Notes under the pieces: generated by a model
What the model saw: only the letters and a program-made list of their open reading frames with translations
Told to the model about the DNA's origin: nothing
The model's database searches: none
Made by a program: the position numbers and the translations under genes
From: Pontiellaceae bacterium B12219
GTDB taxonomy: Bacteria > Verrucomicrobiota > Kiritimatiellia > Kiritimatiellales > Pontiellaceae
Assembly (NCBI GenBank): GCA_029432795.1
Contig: JARNMJ010000001.1
Location: 62,001-126,000, forward strand
Length of the DNA stretch: 64,000 bases
Direction of reading: 5' to 3'
Part shown: piece after piece, positions 8,793 through 16,756 of the stretch
How positions within the stretch are numbered: position 1 is the stretch's first letter
How the letters are laid out: every line of letters begins with the position of its first letter

Positions 8793-9587
8793 ATGAAAAT
8801 TCCATTCACCAAAATGCACGGGGCCGGTAACGACTTTATTGTGGTTGATGACCGAGAACGGATGTTCCCGCTGAATGACTCTGCATTCATTGTTTCCATT
8901 GCCGCGCACCGTACCGGCATCGGCTGCGACGGTATTCTGCTCATTCAGCCTTCGGATACCGCCGATTTCCGCATGCGCTTTATCAATCCGGACGGCGGGG
9001 AAGTGGATATGTGCGGCAACGGGGCGCGGTGTATTGCCCGTAAAGCTTTTGAGCTGGGTATTGCTTCTGTGCAGATGAGCATTGAAACGGCGGCGGGGCT
9101 GGTTCGTGCAACGATTCGGGGCGAGCAGGTGGAACTGGAACTGACGGAGCCCAAAGAGCTGCAGCTCGATCTTCCGGCGGAGTTGGACTGGCCGGTGGAT
9201 TTTGTGAACACGGGGGTTCCGCATGCGGTGGCCTGGGTGGAGGATCTCGAGACCCTGGAACTTCCGGGGGTTGGAAAACAATTGCGCGAACATCGTTTAT
9301 TTTCACCTGAAGGAACAAATGCCAACTTTGCAACGGTGGAGGCCGATGGTAGCTTGTCGGTTCGTACCTACGAACGCGGGGTGGAGGCGGAAACGCTGGC
9401 CTGCGGAACAGGTGCGGCGGCAGTGGCTGTGCTTGCTGCGGAACGGGGCCGGGTCAGTTTGCCGGTTACCGTGCATTGCGCCGGCGGCTTTGATTTGGTA
9501 ATTGATTCAGTTCACGGAAGAACCACGCTGACAGGCGGCGCGGTAACTATTTTTGAAGGGATGGTCGAATATGGAAATCGGGTTTAG
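8793..9587 (+). CDS. dapF: Diaminopimelate epimerase
   Basis: A 264-residue cytoplasmic enzyme that converts LL-DAP to meso-DAP for lysine and peptidoglycan synthesis, without cofactor. It opens with the classic KMHGAGNDFIVVD. The two catalytic cysteines are in MCGNGARC (Cys ~74) and in ACGTGAAA (near residue 214). Its 3' end overlaps folK by 17 bases. Only a weak ribosome binding site is visible before the start. Confidence 0.95.
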   Translation: MKIPFTKMHGAGNDFIVVDDRERMFPLNDSAFIVSIAAHRTGIGCDGILLIQPSDTADFRMRFINPDGGEVDMCGNGARCIARKAFELGIASVQMSIETAAGLVRATIRGEQVELELTEPKELQLDLPAELDWPVDFVNTGVPHAVAWVEDLETLELPGVGKQLREHRLFSPEGTNANFATVEADGSLSVRTYERGVEAETLACGTGAAAVAVLAAERGRVSLPVTVHCAGGFDLVIDSVHGRTTLTGGAVTIFEGMVEYGNRV

Positions 9588-10077
9588 CCTAGGTTCCAAT
9601 CTTTACAACCGGAAACGGTTGCTGATGCAGGCGAAAAATTTACTGCTGTCGGCGCCGCGTACCACGTTTGTTGACCAGTCGCCGATTTATGAAACCACTC
9701 CGGTGGACGTAAAACCGGAATATCAGGATATGGCCTATCTGAATTCCATTGTTGTGGTGGAAAGTGAACTCCCGCTGGAAAGCTGGCTCTCCTATATAGG
9801 CAAAATTGAACATATGCTCGGACGGGAACGCAATGCGACGGATCGCAATGCGCCGCGTCCGATTGATGTGGATATCATTTATGCCGGTGAAATGATTATT
9901 GACAGCGGCGGACTTGAAGTGCCGCACCCCCGCTGGGCAGAGCGCCGTTTTGTGGTGCAGCCGCTTTGCGATGTGCGACCGCAGATGGTGTTGCCGGAGG
10001 CGAGTAAATCGGTCTCGCAGATTCTTGCGGCGCTTCCGCCGGACCACGGTTTGAGTGTTTTTGACGACCGCTGGTAG
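9571..10077 (+). CDS. folK: 6-hydroxymethyl-7,8-dihydropterin pyrophosphokinase
   Basis: A 168-residue HPPK of folate synthesis that transfers pyrophosphate from ATP to the pterin. The start at 9571 (MEIGFSLGSNLYNRKR) matches the family N-terminus, and GAAGGG lies ten bases upstream inside dapF. The HPPK signature reads RNATDRNAPRPIDVDIIY near residues 85-110. Translation is probably coupled to dapF through the 17-base overlap. The gene ends just before a stretch of AATTACG-type repeats. Confidence 0.92.
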   Translation: MEIGFSLGSNLYNRKRLLMQAKNLLLSAPRTTFVDQSPIYETTPVDVKPEYQDMAYLNSIVVVESELPLESWLSYIGKIEHMLGRERNATDRNAPRPIDVDIIYAGEMIIDSGGLEVPHPRWAERRFVVQPLCDVRPQMVLPEASKSVSQILAALPPDHGLSVFDDRW

Positions 10078-10168
10078 AAATAACCCGTAATACTTAACTC
10101 GTAATTTATTATGTTTGAGCGGATCGGGCAGAATTACGCATCACGTATTACTCATTACGGACTCTCTT
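10078..10168 (+). repeat. Imperfect TAATACG/ATTACG repeat leader before panB
   Basis: The spacer between folK and panB is mostly built from variants of the phrase CGTAATACTTAACTCGTAAT and ATTACGCATCACGTATTACT. It runs to within about eight bases of the panB ATG, and no purine-rich ribosome binding site is seen. Similar leaders precede the CPBP gene (23058-23131) and valS (59465-59501). Confidence 0.65.
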
Positions 10169-10960
10169 ATGAAATGGACAGCTGCAAAGCTTAAGGCCCT
10201 GAAGGGCGAAAAGAAGATTTCGATGCTGACGGCGTATGATGCGCTGACGGCTTCGCTGGTGGATGATGCCGATATCCCGGCCATTCTGGTGGGCGACTCG
10301 CTGGGCATGACGGTGCTGGGCTATGAAACGACCCTGCCGGTGAGCATGAATGAAATGCTGCACCACACACGGGCGGTTTCGCGGGGTGCGCGCAATGCGC
10401 TGATTATTGCGGATATGCCTTTTATGTCCTATCAGCCCTCGATTGCAATGGGGCTGGAGAATGCCGGGCGTTTTCTGAAGGAAGCGCATGCCGATGCGGT
10501 GAAGGTTGAGGGCGGCGCCATCCGTGCGGAGTTGATTGAATCGCTCGTGAAGAACGGTGTGCCGGTGCTTGGGCATATCGGGCTTACGCCACAGAGCATC
10601 AAGGAAATGGGGGGCTATAAAGTGCAGGGTAAAACCTCGGAGCAGGCCCGTAAACTGATGGATGATGCCATGGCGATTGAACAGGCCGGTGCGTTTGGCG
10701 TGGTGCTGGAATGTGTTCCTGCCGAATTGGGCGAAATGATTTCAAAGGCGCTGACGATTCCAACCATTGGAATCGGTGCCGGTGCCGGGTGCGACGGGCA
10801 GGTGCTTGTGTTTACGGATCTGTTGGGTATGAGTGGAAAGCCGGTTCCGAAGTTTGTTAAAAAATATGCTTACCTGCACACGCTGATTTCCGAAGGTCTG
10901 GCAACCTATAAGACCGAGGTTGAAGAGGGTGTTTTTCCCGGCGAGGAACATACGTATTAA
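10169..10960 (+). CDS. panB: 3-methyl-2-oxobutanoate hydroxymethyltransferase
   Basis: A 263-residue TIM-barrel enzyme that makes ketopantoate from 2-oxoisovalerate and methylene-THF, the first step of pantothenate synthesis. The start at 10169 (MKWTAAKLKALKGEKKISML) matches the family. Metal and substrate motifs TAYDALTASLVDDA, ILVGDSLGM and IADMPFMSYQ are present, and the C-terminal half has GHIGLTPQS. The stop abuts the panC start with no gap. A perfect TTCCAACCATTGGAA palindrome lies inside at 10758-10772. Confidence 0.95.
   Translation: MKWTAAKLKALKGEKKISMLTAYDALTASLVDDADIPAILVGDSLGMTVLGYETTLPVSMNEMLHHTRAVSRGARNALIIADMPFMSYQPSIAMGLENAGRFLKEAHADAVKVEGGAIRAELIESLVKNGVPVLGHIGLTPQSIKEMGGYKVQGKTSEQARKLMDDAMAIEQAGAFGVVLECVPAELGEMISKALTIPTIGIGAGAGCDGQVLVFTDLLGMSGKPVPKFVKKYAYLHTLISEGLATYKTEVEEGVFPGEEHTY
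10758..10772. repeat. Dispersed palindrome TTCCAACCATTGGAA inside panB
   Basis: Perfect copy of TTCCAANNNTTGGAA, flanked by A/T (ATTCCAACCATTGGAAT). It lies in panB codons for the IPTIGIGAG segment. Confidence 0.85.
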
Positions 10961-11806
10961 ATGAAAACCATCAAATCACCGGATGAAATGCAGCGCGTTG
11001 CGCTTGACCTGAAGCGAGCGGGAAAAACGATCGGCTTTGTTCCGACGATGGGGTTCCTGCATGAAGGACACCTTTCCCTGATGAAGCTGGCTCGAACGCG
11101 ATGTGATGTGTTGGTGGTCAGTATTTTTGTGAACCCCACGCAATTTGGCCCGGCCGAGGATCTGGATGCTTATCCACGCGATTTCGAGCGCGATGAATTC
11201 TTATGTGCGCAGCAGGGCGTGGATCTTATTTTTTATCCGGAGCCAGGAGCGATGTATTCGGCGGATTCAAGCGTCTGGGTGGATGAAGAGGCCCTCAGTG
11301 GTGTATTGTGCGGGGCGTCGCGTCCGGGGCATTTTCGCGGCGTCTGTACGGTGGTGGCCAAGCTGTTTAATCTGGTGCAGCCGGATCTTGCTGTTTTCGG
11401 TGAAAAGGATGCGCAGCAGCTGCGGGTGATTGAGCGGATGGTGCGGGATCTGAATTTCCCGGTAGAGATTGTACGCGGTCCGATTGTTCGGGAGCCGGAT
11501 GGTTTGGCGATGAGCTCGCGGAATAAATACCTTTCCGAGGAGCAGCGCCGGCATGCCTTGTGTCTGAGACGGTCGCTGGATTTAATTACCTCCTCGGTCT
11601 CAAAAGGGACGCGAAATGTTTCCAGCCTCCGGAAGTCGATGGTGGACCTGATCGGCGAAATTCCAGGGGCTGAAATCGACTATATTGAGTTCGTTGCGGA
11701 TGATTCGCTGAAGCCGGTTTTGGAAGTGGCCGACCGAACCTTGGTTGCTTTGGCGGTAAAGTTCGGGAAAACACGTCTAATTGACAATACAGTATTGGTT
11801 GTGTAG
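10961..11806 (+). CDS. panC: Pantothenate synthetase
   Basis: A 281-residue ATP-dependent ligase joining pantoate and beta-alanine. Class I nucleotidyl-transferase motifs: FVPTMGFLHEGHLSLM (HIGH-like HEGHL), FVNPTQFGPAEDLDAYPRD, FGEKDAQQL and the SSRNKYLS (KMSKS-equivalent) loop. It directly follows panB. panD is not in the window, so beta-alanine must come from elsewhere. Confidence 0.95.
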   Translation: MKTIKSPDEMQRVALDLKRAGKTIGFVPTMGFLHEGHLSLMKLARTRCDVLVVSIFVNPTQFGPAEDLDAYPRDFERDEFLCAQQGVDLIFYPEPGAMYSADSSVWVDEEALSGVLCGASRPGHFRGVCTVVAKLFNLVQPDLAVFGEKDAQQLRVIERMVRDLNFPVEIVRGPIVREPDGLAMSSRNKYLSEEQRRHALCLRRSLDLITSSVSKGTRNVSSLRKSMVDLIGEIPGAEIDYIEFVADDSLKPVLEVADRTLVALAVKFGKTRLIDNTVLVV

Positions 11807-11910
11807 TCGGCTCCATTCGAGATGGTTGCAATTACCTGAATAATTTTTAGCAAATTTTGTTTGAAAGCCCTGAGCGCATCATTACATTGATGACCGCTTT
11901 TGAAACAAAA

Positions 11911-11984
11911 GGTGCGGTAGCCAAGCGGTTAGGCAGTGGATTGCAAATCCATCTAGATCGGTTCGACTCCGATCCGCACCTCCA
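11911..11984 (+). tRNA. tRNA-Cys (GCA)
   Basis: A 74-base cloverleaf. The acceptor stem GGTGCGG (11911-11917) pairs with CCGCACC (11974-11980), followed by U73, the cysteine discriminator, and an encoded CCA. The anticodon loop ATTGCAAAT gives GCA. The T arm has GGTTCGACTCC. Confidence 0.96.
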
Positions 11985-12024
11985 CTTTTTTCAGGTCCAT
12001 AAATCGATAACCAGGAGAAGAAAT

Positions 12025-12408
12025 ATGTCGGTTCCACAAGATCTGTTCTATGCAAAAACCCATGAATGGGTTGCTCTAGAAGACGGTGTTGCAACAGTTG
12101 GAATTTCCGACTTTGCGCAAAGCCAGCTTTCGGATCTGACATTTGTCGAGCTTCCGGAAGTCGGAACTGCATTCGAAGCCGGCGATGAAGCCGCAGTGGT
12201 TGAGTCTGTTAAAGCTGCCGCGGATGTTTATGCTCCTGTTGGCGGTGAAGTGATTGCTGTAAACGAAGCATTGGAAGATGCTCCTGAGTTGATCAATAAT
12301 GATCCTTTCGGTAAGGGCTGGATCTTCAAAATCAAAGTCAACGACGAATCTGAAGTCGATGACATGATGGATGCCGATTCCTACGAAGAACTCTGCCCGG
12401 AAGATTAA
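12025..12408 (+). CDS. gcvH: Glycine cleavage system H protein
   Basis: A 127-residue lipoyl carrier. The start at 12025 has AGGAGAAG five to ten bases upstream. The lipoyl lysine is Lys63 in ESVKAAADVY. It could serve glycine cleavage or act as the lipoyl relay for octanoate from LipB and sulfur insertion by LipA. lipB lies just downstream behind a terminator and lipA is at 62.2 kb. No P or T protein of the cleavage system is in the window. Confidence 0.94.
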   Translation: MSVPQDLFYAKTHEWVALEDGVATVGISDFAQSQLSDLTFVELPEVGTAFEAGDEAAVVESVKAAADVYAPVGGEVIAVNEALEDAPELINNDPFGKGWIFKIKVNDESEVDDMMDADSYEELCPED

Positions 12409-12411
12409 CTT

Positions 12412-12426
12412 TTCCAAACGTTGGAG
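12412..12426. repeat. Dispersed palindrome, one mismatch (TTCCAAACGTTGGAG)
   Basis: One-mismatch copy of TTCCAANNNTTGGAA between the gcvH stop and its terminator, the same placement as the copy after oadB. Confidence 0.75.
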
Positions 12427-12430
12427 AATG

Positions 12431-12458
12431 AAGGAGGACATTGCGGTCCTCCTTTTTT
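12431..12458 (+). terminator. Rho-independent terminator after gcvH
   Basis: AAGGAGGAC (12431-12439) pairs with GTCCTCCTT, followed by TTTT. It ends only five bases before the lipB start. Confidence 0.85.
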
Positions 12459-12462
12459 ATTT

Positions 12463-13167
12463 ATGATGAAAGCATGGTCTGTCAGTTTTTCCGCCCCCGT
12501 TCCGTATCAGGAAGGTCTGGATATCCAGCGCCGCCTTTTGAAGGCGCGACAGGATAACCTGATTCCGGATACCGTTTTGATTCTTCAGCATACGCCAACC
12601 GTGACGCTTGGAAATCGCGGTCGGGCGAACTACCTGCTGAAGACGGAAGAGGAATACCGCGAACTGGGTATTGATCTGTTTCATGCTGAACGCGGTGGTG
12701 ATGTTACCTTCCACGGTCCGGGACAATGGGTGCTTTATCCCGTTCTTTATCTGGGGGGTAATGAGGCGGATTCCCACGGCTATCTTTTTAATCTGGAAGA
12801 AACGGCTATTCGCACGTTGGGCGATTACGGAGTTGACGGCTTCCGTCGCGAAGGCAAGTCGGGGGCGTGGACCGATGCGGGCAAGATTGCCGCGATCGGC
12901 TTCCGCCTGAAAAAATGGGTCTCCTTTCACGGCATGAGCTTTAATGTCAGCAACGACCTCATGGGGTTCAGTACCATTGTTCCATGCGGGTTGGTCGGGG
13001 AGCCGGTTGCCTCGCTTAAAACCATTCTCGGCGAGGAATGTCCGGAGATGCCGTTGGTGCGCGATTCTTTACTGAATCATTTTTCTTCCGTTTGTAACCG
13101 CGAGCTCGAACGCTTTGAGGCCGAGGGTGATCTGCCTGCTGAGCTTGCCGCTTTAATTAAAGGATAA
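12463..13167 (+). CDS. lipB: Octanoyl-[ACP]:protein N-octanoyltransferase
   Basis: A 234-residue LipB that transfers octanoate from ACP to lipoyl-domain lysines. Motifs: LGNRGRANYLL, HAERGGDVTFHGPGQ (residues ~75-88), GKIAAIG with the conserved lysine near residue 140, and the catalytic cysteine in IVPCGL near residue 175. Start codons at 12463 and 12466 are in frame (MMK) and cannot be separated. The gcvH terminator stem is AGGAGG-like and ends just upstream, so it may double as the ribosome binding region. Confidence 0.95.
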   Translation: MMKAWSVSFSAPVPYQEGLDIQRRLLKARQDNLIPDTVLILQHTPTVTLGNRGRANYLLKTEEEYRELGIDLFHAERGGDVTFHGPGQWVLYPVLYLGGNEADSHGYLFNLEETAIRTLGDYGVDGFRREGKSGAWTDAGKIAAIGFRLKKWVSFHGMSFNVSNDLMGFSTIVPCGLVGEPVASLKTILGEECPEMPLVRDSLLNHFSSVCNRELERFEAEGDLPAELAALIKG

Positions 13168-13173
13168 TTTTTT

Positions 13174-13518
13174 ATGAGTGATATTCCCCATTGTCCAGAA
13201 TGTGATTCTGAATATGCCTATGAAGATCGTGATATGCTGGTCTGCCCGGATTGCGGGCACGAGTGGATTGCGGGCGAGGAGGTTGCCGAAACCTCATCCG
13301 ATGGGCTTGTTGTGCTGGACGCGAATGGTAATGCATTGGCCGACGGCGATGACGTAACTGTCGTCAAGGGGCTGAAAGTCAAGGGCGCTCAGTCTGATCT
13401 GAAAGTCGGCACCAAGGTGAAGGGTATTCGCCTTTGCGGTGGCGATCATAATATCGACTGCAAGATCACCGGTTTCGGGGCGATGAAGCTCAAATCCGAG
13501 TTTGTTAAAAAAGCGTAG
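13174..13518 (+). CDS. Zinc-ribbon protein of the YjdM/PhnA family
   Basis: A 114-residue protein with an N-terminal zinc ribbon ([25 protein letters not shown]) and the family C-terminal domain ([46 protein letters not shown]). The family was named after phosphonate genes, but its role is unclear and no phosphonate genes are nearby. It follows lipB by six bases, so it is probably co-transcribed. Confidence 0.9.
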   Translation: MSDIPHCPECDSEYAYEDRDMLVCPDCGHEWIAGEEVAETSSDGLVVLDANGNALADGDDVTVVKGLKVKGAQSDLKVGTKVKGIRLCGGDHNIDCKITGFGAMKLKSEFVKKA

Positions 13519-13626
13519 GGTTTGGGTGGATTTTGGCTTAAATCGGTCAGAATTAATTTGAATCAGAGCCTCGGGAGCGATATTAAAATCGGACTGTTTT
13601 TTTTAACGAGGATATAGGGTAAGGAA

Positions 13627-14175
13627 ATGAAGTCTGCAGGGGAGTCTCCGGAACAAATAATCACAGAAGTTACTGAGGGTGCACTCAGTCCGGCTGAAAT
13701 GAAAAAATCTAAAACCAGTTCTCTGGATGAAACCCTTTCATTTTTAAACAGCCTTCCGGAGATTCATAAACCAAAGCCGAAACCGAATGTTCTTGATGAG
13801 CATCTTGCATTTCTAAGCAGTCTGCCCCGGATTAATTCCGATTCCGTAACCAGCAGTTCCGTTTCAGAGTCGAAACCGGTCTCAAATACGGCGAAAGAAC
13901 GGGTTTCGGGAAAACGGCCGCCGAAAAAGAAAAAGGCCAGCCGCAAGGTGAAGAAAAAGAGTCAGCAGCAGTTGGCGAGGGAAGAAAAAAACCGGCTTGA
14001 ACGGGAGCGGGCTGAGGCCAAACGAATCGAGATGCAGAAAAAGCGTCAAGAGGCAGAGGAACGGGAACGCAGGATTGCGCAGGAACAGGAACGCGCGAAG
14101 CAAGAGGCCGCTCGTAAAGAAAAATCCAAGGCCAAACCCAAGGCGTCCATTTTCAGAAAGCTGGTTGGCGCATAA
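13627..14175 (+). CDS. Basic coiled-coil protein with a duplicated N-terminal motif
   Basis: Not recognised. 182 residues, no signal peptide or membrane segment. Two copies of a short motif are visible: SSLDETLSFLNSLPEI (near residue 32) and NVLDEHLAFLSSLPRI (near residue 54). A lysine-rich segment (KRPPKKKKASRKVKKKSQQQ) follows, then a long charged helix rich in E/K/R/Q up to residue ~170. The basic tract suggests nucleic-acid or ribosome contact, which is inference. GTAAGGA lies close to the ATG. Confidence 0.6.
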   Translation: MKSAGESPEQIITEVTEGALSPAEMKKSKTSSLDETLSFLNSLPEIHKPKPKPNVLDEHLAFLSSLPRINSDSVTSSSVSESKPVSNTAKERVSGKRPPKKKKASRKVKKKSQQQLAREEKNRLERERAEAKRIEMQKKRQEAEERERRIAQEQERAKQEAARKEKSKAKPKASIFRKLVGA

Positions 14176-14235
14176 TTCGCCGGCGCGAACGGGAGCACAA
14201 AGCCATTCGCAGAAGGTTGCCGGGCTGGGGACGTC

Positions 14236-15003
14236 TCAGCGTTTATTCTCGGTATTCCAGATTTGAACCTGTTCCATGCAATGATGCGCGGTGAGATCGA
14301 TATGAATCGGGGTGAGTGCAACGTAGCCTGATTCAACAATGCGGACATCGGTATCAGCAGCATCGTCCAAAAGGTCTAGTTCCCCGTCTAACCAGTAATA
14401 AAGGTTTCCTCTGGGATCGCGATGCTCGGAAAATTTTTCAATGAAGCGGGATCGGCCCATTCGCGCGGCTTTCATTCCTTTGAGTTCGGAAAGCGGGATA
14501 TTCGGAATATTTACATTGAGCAGGGTGCCGTCGGGCAACGGATTTTTCATTACTTTTTTAACGACTTCGGCCACGACGTATTCGGCGGTTTCCCAGTGCG
14601 GATCGGAATAGGTGCAGAGTGAAAATGCAATCGCGGGCACACCGAGAATTGTGGCTTCGCTCGCGGCGGAGATGGTGCCGGAGTAGAGCACGCTGATGCC
14701 CGTATTTGAACCAAGGTTGATGCCGCTAACCACCAGGTCGGGCGGGGTTTCCTTTTGGAGAAAACTCACGGCCAGTTTGATGCAGTCGGCAGGTGTTCCG
14801 TCGACCGCAATTCCAAAATATGTTCCATCTTTTTCGATGGGCATGGTGCGGATCGGGTCGAAGATGGTGATGGCATGTCCGGTGGCACTTCGTTCGGTGT
14901 CGGGAGCGACCACATGCAGGTGGCCCATCCCCGTAAGGGCCTTGTGAAGTATTTTAATTCCGGGGGCGTGAATGCCGTCATCATTGGAGAGAAGAATGTT
15001 CAT
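14236..15003 (-). CDS. surE: 5'/3'-nucleotidase SurE
   Basis: A 255-residue survival protein nucleotidase. The start at 15003 has GGAGGGC directly upstream. The metal site begins with MNILLSNDDG (Asp8, Asp9), followed by VVAPDTERSATGHAIT, VDGTPADCIKLA, and DLVVSGINLGSNTG with the conserved Ser/Asn. It hydrolyses nucleoside monophosphates. It is divergent from rsmE with an 81-bp gap. Confidence 0.95.
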   Translation of the reverse strand: MNILLSNDDGIHAPGIKILHKALTGMGHLHVVAPDTERSATGHAITIFDPIRTMPIEKDGTYFGIAVDGTPADCIKLAVSFLQKETPPDLVVSGINLGSNTGISVLYSGTISAASEATILGVPAIAFSLCTYSDPHWETAEYVVAEVVKKVMKNPLPDGTLLNVNIPNIPLSELKGMKAARMGRSRFIEKFSEHRDPRGNLYYWLDGELDLLDDAADTDVRIVESGYVALTPIHIDLTAHHCMEQVQIWNTENKR

Positions 15004-15084
15004 GCCCTCCAATATGCGGGGCTGAAAAATAAACTGCAAGAATGGATGGTTGCATCCGTTGGCGGTGCTATTCATTCTGTATGT

Positions 15085-15849
15085 ATGAATTTGATTATTA
15101 TCCATCCTTCGGAAGTCGATGAAGAGCATCACGTTGTTTTAACAGATGATCGCGCACGGCATATCCGCAAGGTACTGAATGCCGGAATTGGAAAAGAGCT
15201 GCGGGTCGGTTTGCTGGATGGACCGCTCGGAACCGGAACCGTCCAGTCATTGGAAGGTCATCAGGTTGGATTGAGTTGTGTTTTTGATGGAGCAGTTCCT
15301 CCGAAGCCGCGCATGGATCTGTTGCTGGCAATGCCTCGGCCGAAAGTGCTGAAGCGCATGTGGGCACAACTGGCGGCGTTGGGTGTGGGGCGGATTGTGC
15401 TGCTGCGGGCCGATAAAGTGGAGCGCTATTATTTTGACAGTCATGTGATTGCCCCCGATTTCTATAATAAAATGCTCATGGAGGGGCTTCAGCAAGCGCG
15501 GTGCACACATCTGCCGACGGTGCAGATTGAGCCGTTATTTAAGCCGTTTGTTGAGGATCGGTTGGGGGCGGAGTTTTCCAGGCACTGGAAGTTGTTGGCT
15601 GATCCGTCAGGCGAAAAACGAATTCGCGATTTCCAAGCCTTGTCCTCCTCCGCCAAGACAGCGGCGGATCTTCGAGAAACAGAGCGGCGCATCCTGTTGG
15701 CGATCGGGCCCGAAGGCGGGTGGACCAACTTTGAACTGGAGATGCTTAAAGAGCGGGGATTCGAATTGTTCGGCATGGGCAATCGGATTTTGCGGACGGA
15801 CACCGCAACTGTAGGATTGCTTGCTGCGCTGTCGGCCATTCTCGAATAG
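15085..15849 (+). CDS. rsmE: 16S rRNA m3U1498 methyltransferase
   Basis: A 254-residue SPOUT-class methyltransferase. An N-terminal PUA-like domain (RARHIRKVLNAGIGKELRVGLLDG) is followed by the knotted SAM domain: LLLAMPRPKVLKRMWAQLAALGVG, ILLAIGPEGGWTNFELEM and LGNRILRTDTA-type ending (MGNRILRTDTATVGLLAAL). The start at 15085 gives the expected N-terminus; an in-frame extension upstream runs antisense to surE and is not credible. Confidence 0.93.
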   Translation: MNLIIIHPSEVDEEHHVVLTDDRARHIRKVLNAGIGKELRVGLLDGPLGTGTVQSLEGHQVGLSCVFDGAVPPKPRMDLLLAMPRPKVLKRMWAQLAALGVGRIVLLRADKVERYYFDSHVIAPDFYNKMLMEGLQQARCTHLPTVQIEPLFKPFVEDRLGAEFSRHWKLLADPSGEKRIRDFQALSSSAKTAADLRETERRILLAIGPEGGWTNFELEMLKERGFELFGMGNRILRTDTATVGLLAALSAILE

Positions 15850-15896
15850 TTCCGCGCACGGGCGCAGGTGTGCGGGGCGGGTAGAAAATCAATTCC

Positions 15897-15914
15897 CACA
15901 CTTGCGCAAGTGTG
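15897..15914. promoter_or_regulatory. Candidate operator CACACTTGCGCAAGTGTG upstream of a winged-helix gene
   Basis: A perfect 18-bp palindrome 41 bases before the start of the small HTH gene. A 17/18 copy lies after that gene at 16273-16290, just before pgpA. A weaker relative is at 15856-15873. The symmetry and position around a putative regulator suggest an autoregulatory site (inference). Confidence 0.6.
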
Positions 15915-15955
15915 CGCTCAGGCGGTACAAGGGGGCCTATGAGTGACTGCCCGTT

Positions 15956-16234
15956 ATGGAAACAGTTTCGGATTCTGGCGATGATCATCTGACTTCGATA
16001 ACGATCGGGGAAATACGTCGGGCGGGTTCAGGCACCGGCCCGGTGTTAACGCTGTTGACCGGCTTTACGCATGAATGCCGGATCGCGGTGGTTAACCAGT
16101 TGGTTGTGCAGGAAATGCCGGCGCCTTTGCTTGCAGAAAAGACCGGGATGTCCCGGTATCTTAAAAAGTTATCGGCCCGGGGCTTTGTTTTAGAGAATGC
16201 TGGTCGGTGGCGGGTTCGACAGCCGAACGGTTAA
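15956..16234 (+). CDS. Small ArsR-like winged-helix protein
   Basis: A 92-residue protein. Residues ~30-90 look like a winged helix: LLTGFTHECRIAVVNQLVVQ, then LLAEKTGMSRYLKKLSARGFVLENAGRWRVRQP (recognition helix and beta wing). No metal-binding cysteines of the classic ArsR type are seen. No ribosome binding site precedes 15956. However, AAGGGGG precedes an ATG at 15939 that opens a 17-codon ORF in another frame overlapping this start, which could couple translation or reflect a frameshift. Palindromic sites on both sides support a regulator. Confidence 0.6.
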   Translation: METVSDSGDDHLTSITIGEIRRAGSGTGPVLTLLTGFTHECRIAVVNQLVVQEMPAPLLAEKTGMSRYLKKLSARGFVLENAGRWRVRQPNG

Positions 16235-16272
16235 TTTGCAGAAGAGCTTTTAAACCTTGTTATTAGATAGTC

Positions 16273-16290
16273 CATACTTGCGCAAGTGTG
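16273..16290. promoter_or_regulatory. Second copy of the CACACTTGCGCAAGTGTG palindrome before pgpA
   Basis: CATACTTGCGCAAGTGTG differs at one base from the site at 15897. It ends 13 bases before the pgpA ATG, where a bound protein would block initiation. Confidence 0.6.
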
Positions 16291-16303
16291 GGAAACGGAG
16301 TGA

Positions 16304-16756
16304 ATGATGAAGAATTTTATTAAATGGATTGCGGTGGGTTTTGGAACCGGACTGAGTCCGATTATGCCGGGAACAGTGGGCACGCTGGTCGGATTGCCGC
16401 TGGCGTGGGGCGTCATGCGGGTTCCGGAGGTTGGAACGCAGATTGTTATCTGTGTTGCATTGACCCTGCTGTCGATTCCGATTTGTGAAGTGGCGGAAAA
16501 AATAATCGGAGGAAAAGATCCGGGCTGTATTGTGGCGGATGAGTATCTGACGCTTCCGATCACTGTAATCGGCCTGTCGAGTCCGTGGGCGCTGTTAAGC
16601 GGATTTATTCTGCATCGGATTTTCGACATCACGAAGCCGCCGCCGATTAAGCAGCTTCAGCATATTCACGGGGGCTTCGGAATTACGATTGATGATTTTC
16701 TGGCCGCGCTGATTGCACTCGGCCTGAATCATCTGATCTTTCACTTTTTCGGTTAG
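16304..16756 (+). CDS. pgpA: Phosphatidylglycerophosphatase A
   Basis: A 150-residue membrane phosphatase that makes phosphatidylglycerol. Family signatures: FGTGLSPIMPGTVGTLVGLPL, GGKDPGCIVADEY, HRIFDITKPPPI and HGGFGITIDDFLAALIAL. The start at 16304 or 16307 (MMK) follows GAGTGA. The 3' end overlaps the convergent TPR gene by three bases. Confidence 0.92.
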   Translation: MMKNFIKWIAVGFGTGLSPIMPGTVGTLVGLPLAWGVMRVPEVGTQIVICVALTLLSIPICEVAEKIIGGKDPGCIVADEYLTLPITVIGLSSPWALLSGFILHRIFDITKPPPIKQLQHIHGGFGITIDDFLAALIALGLNHLIFHFFG

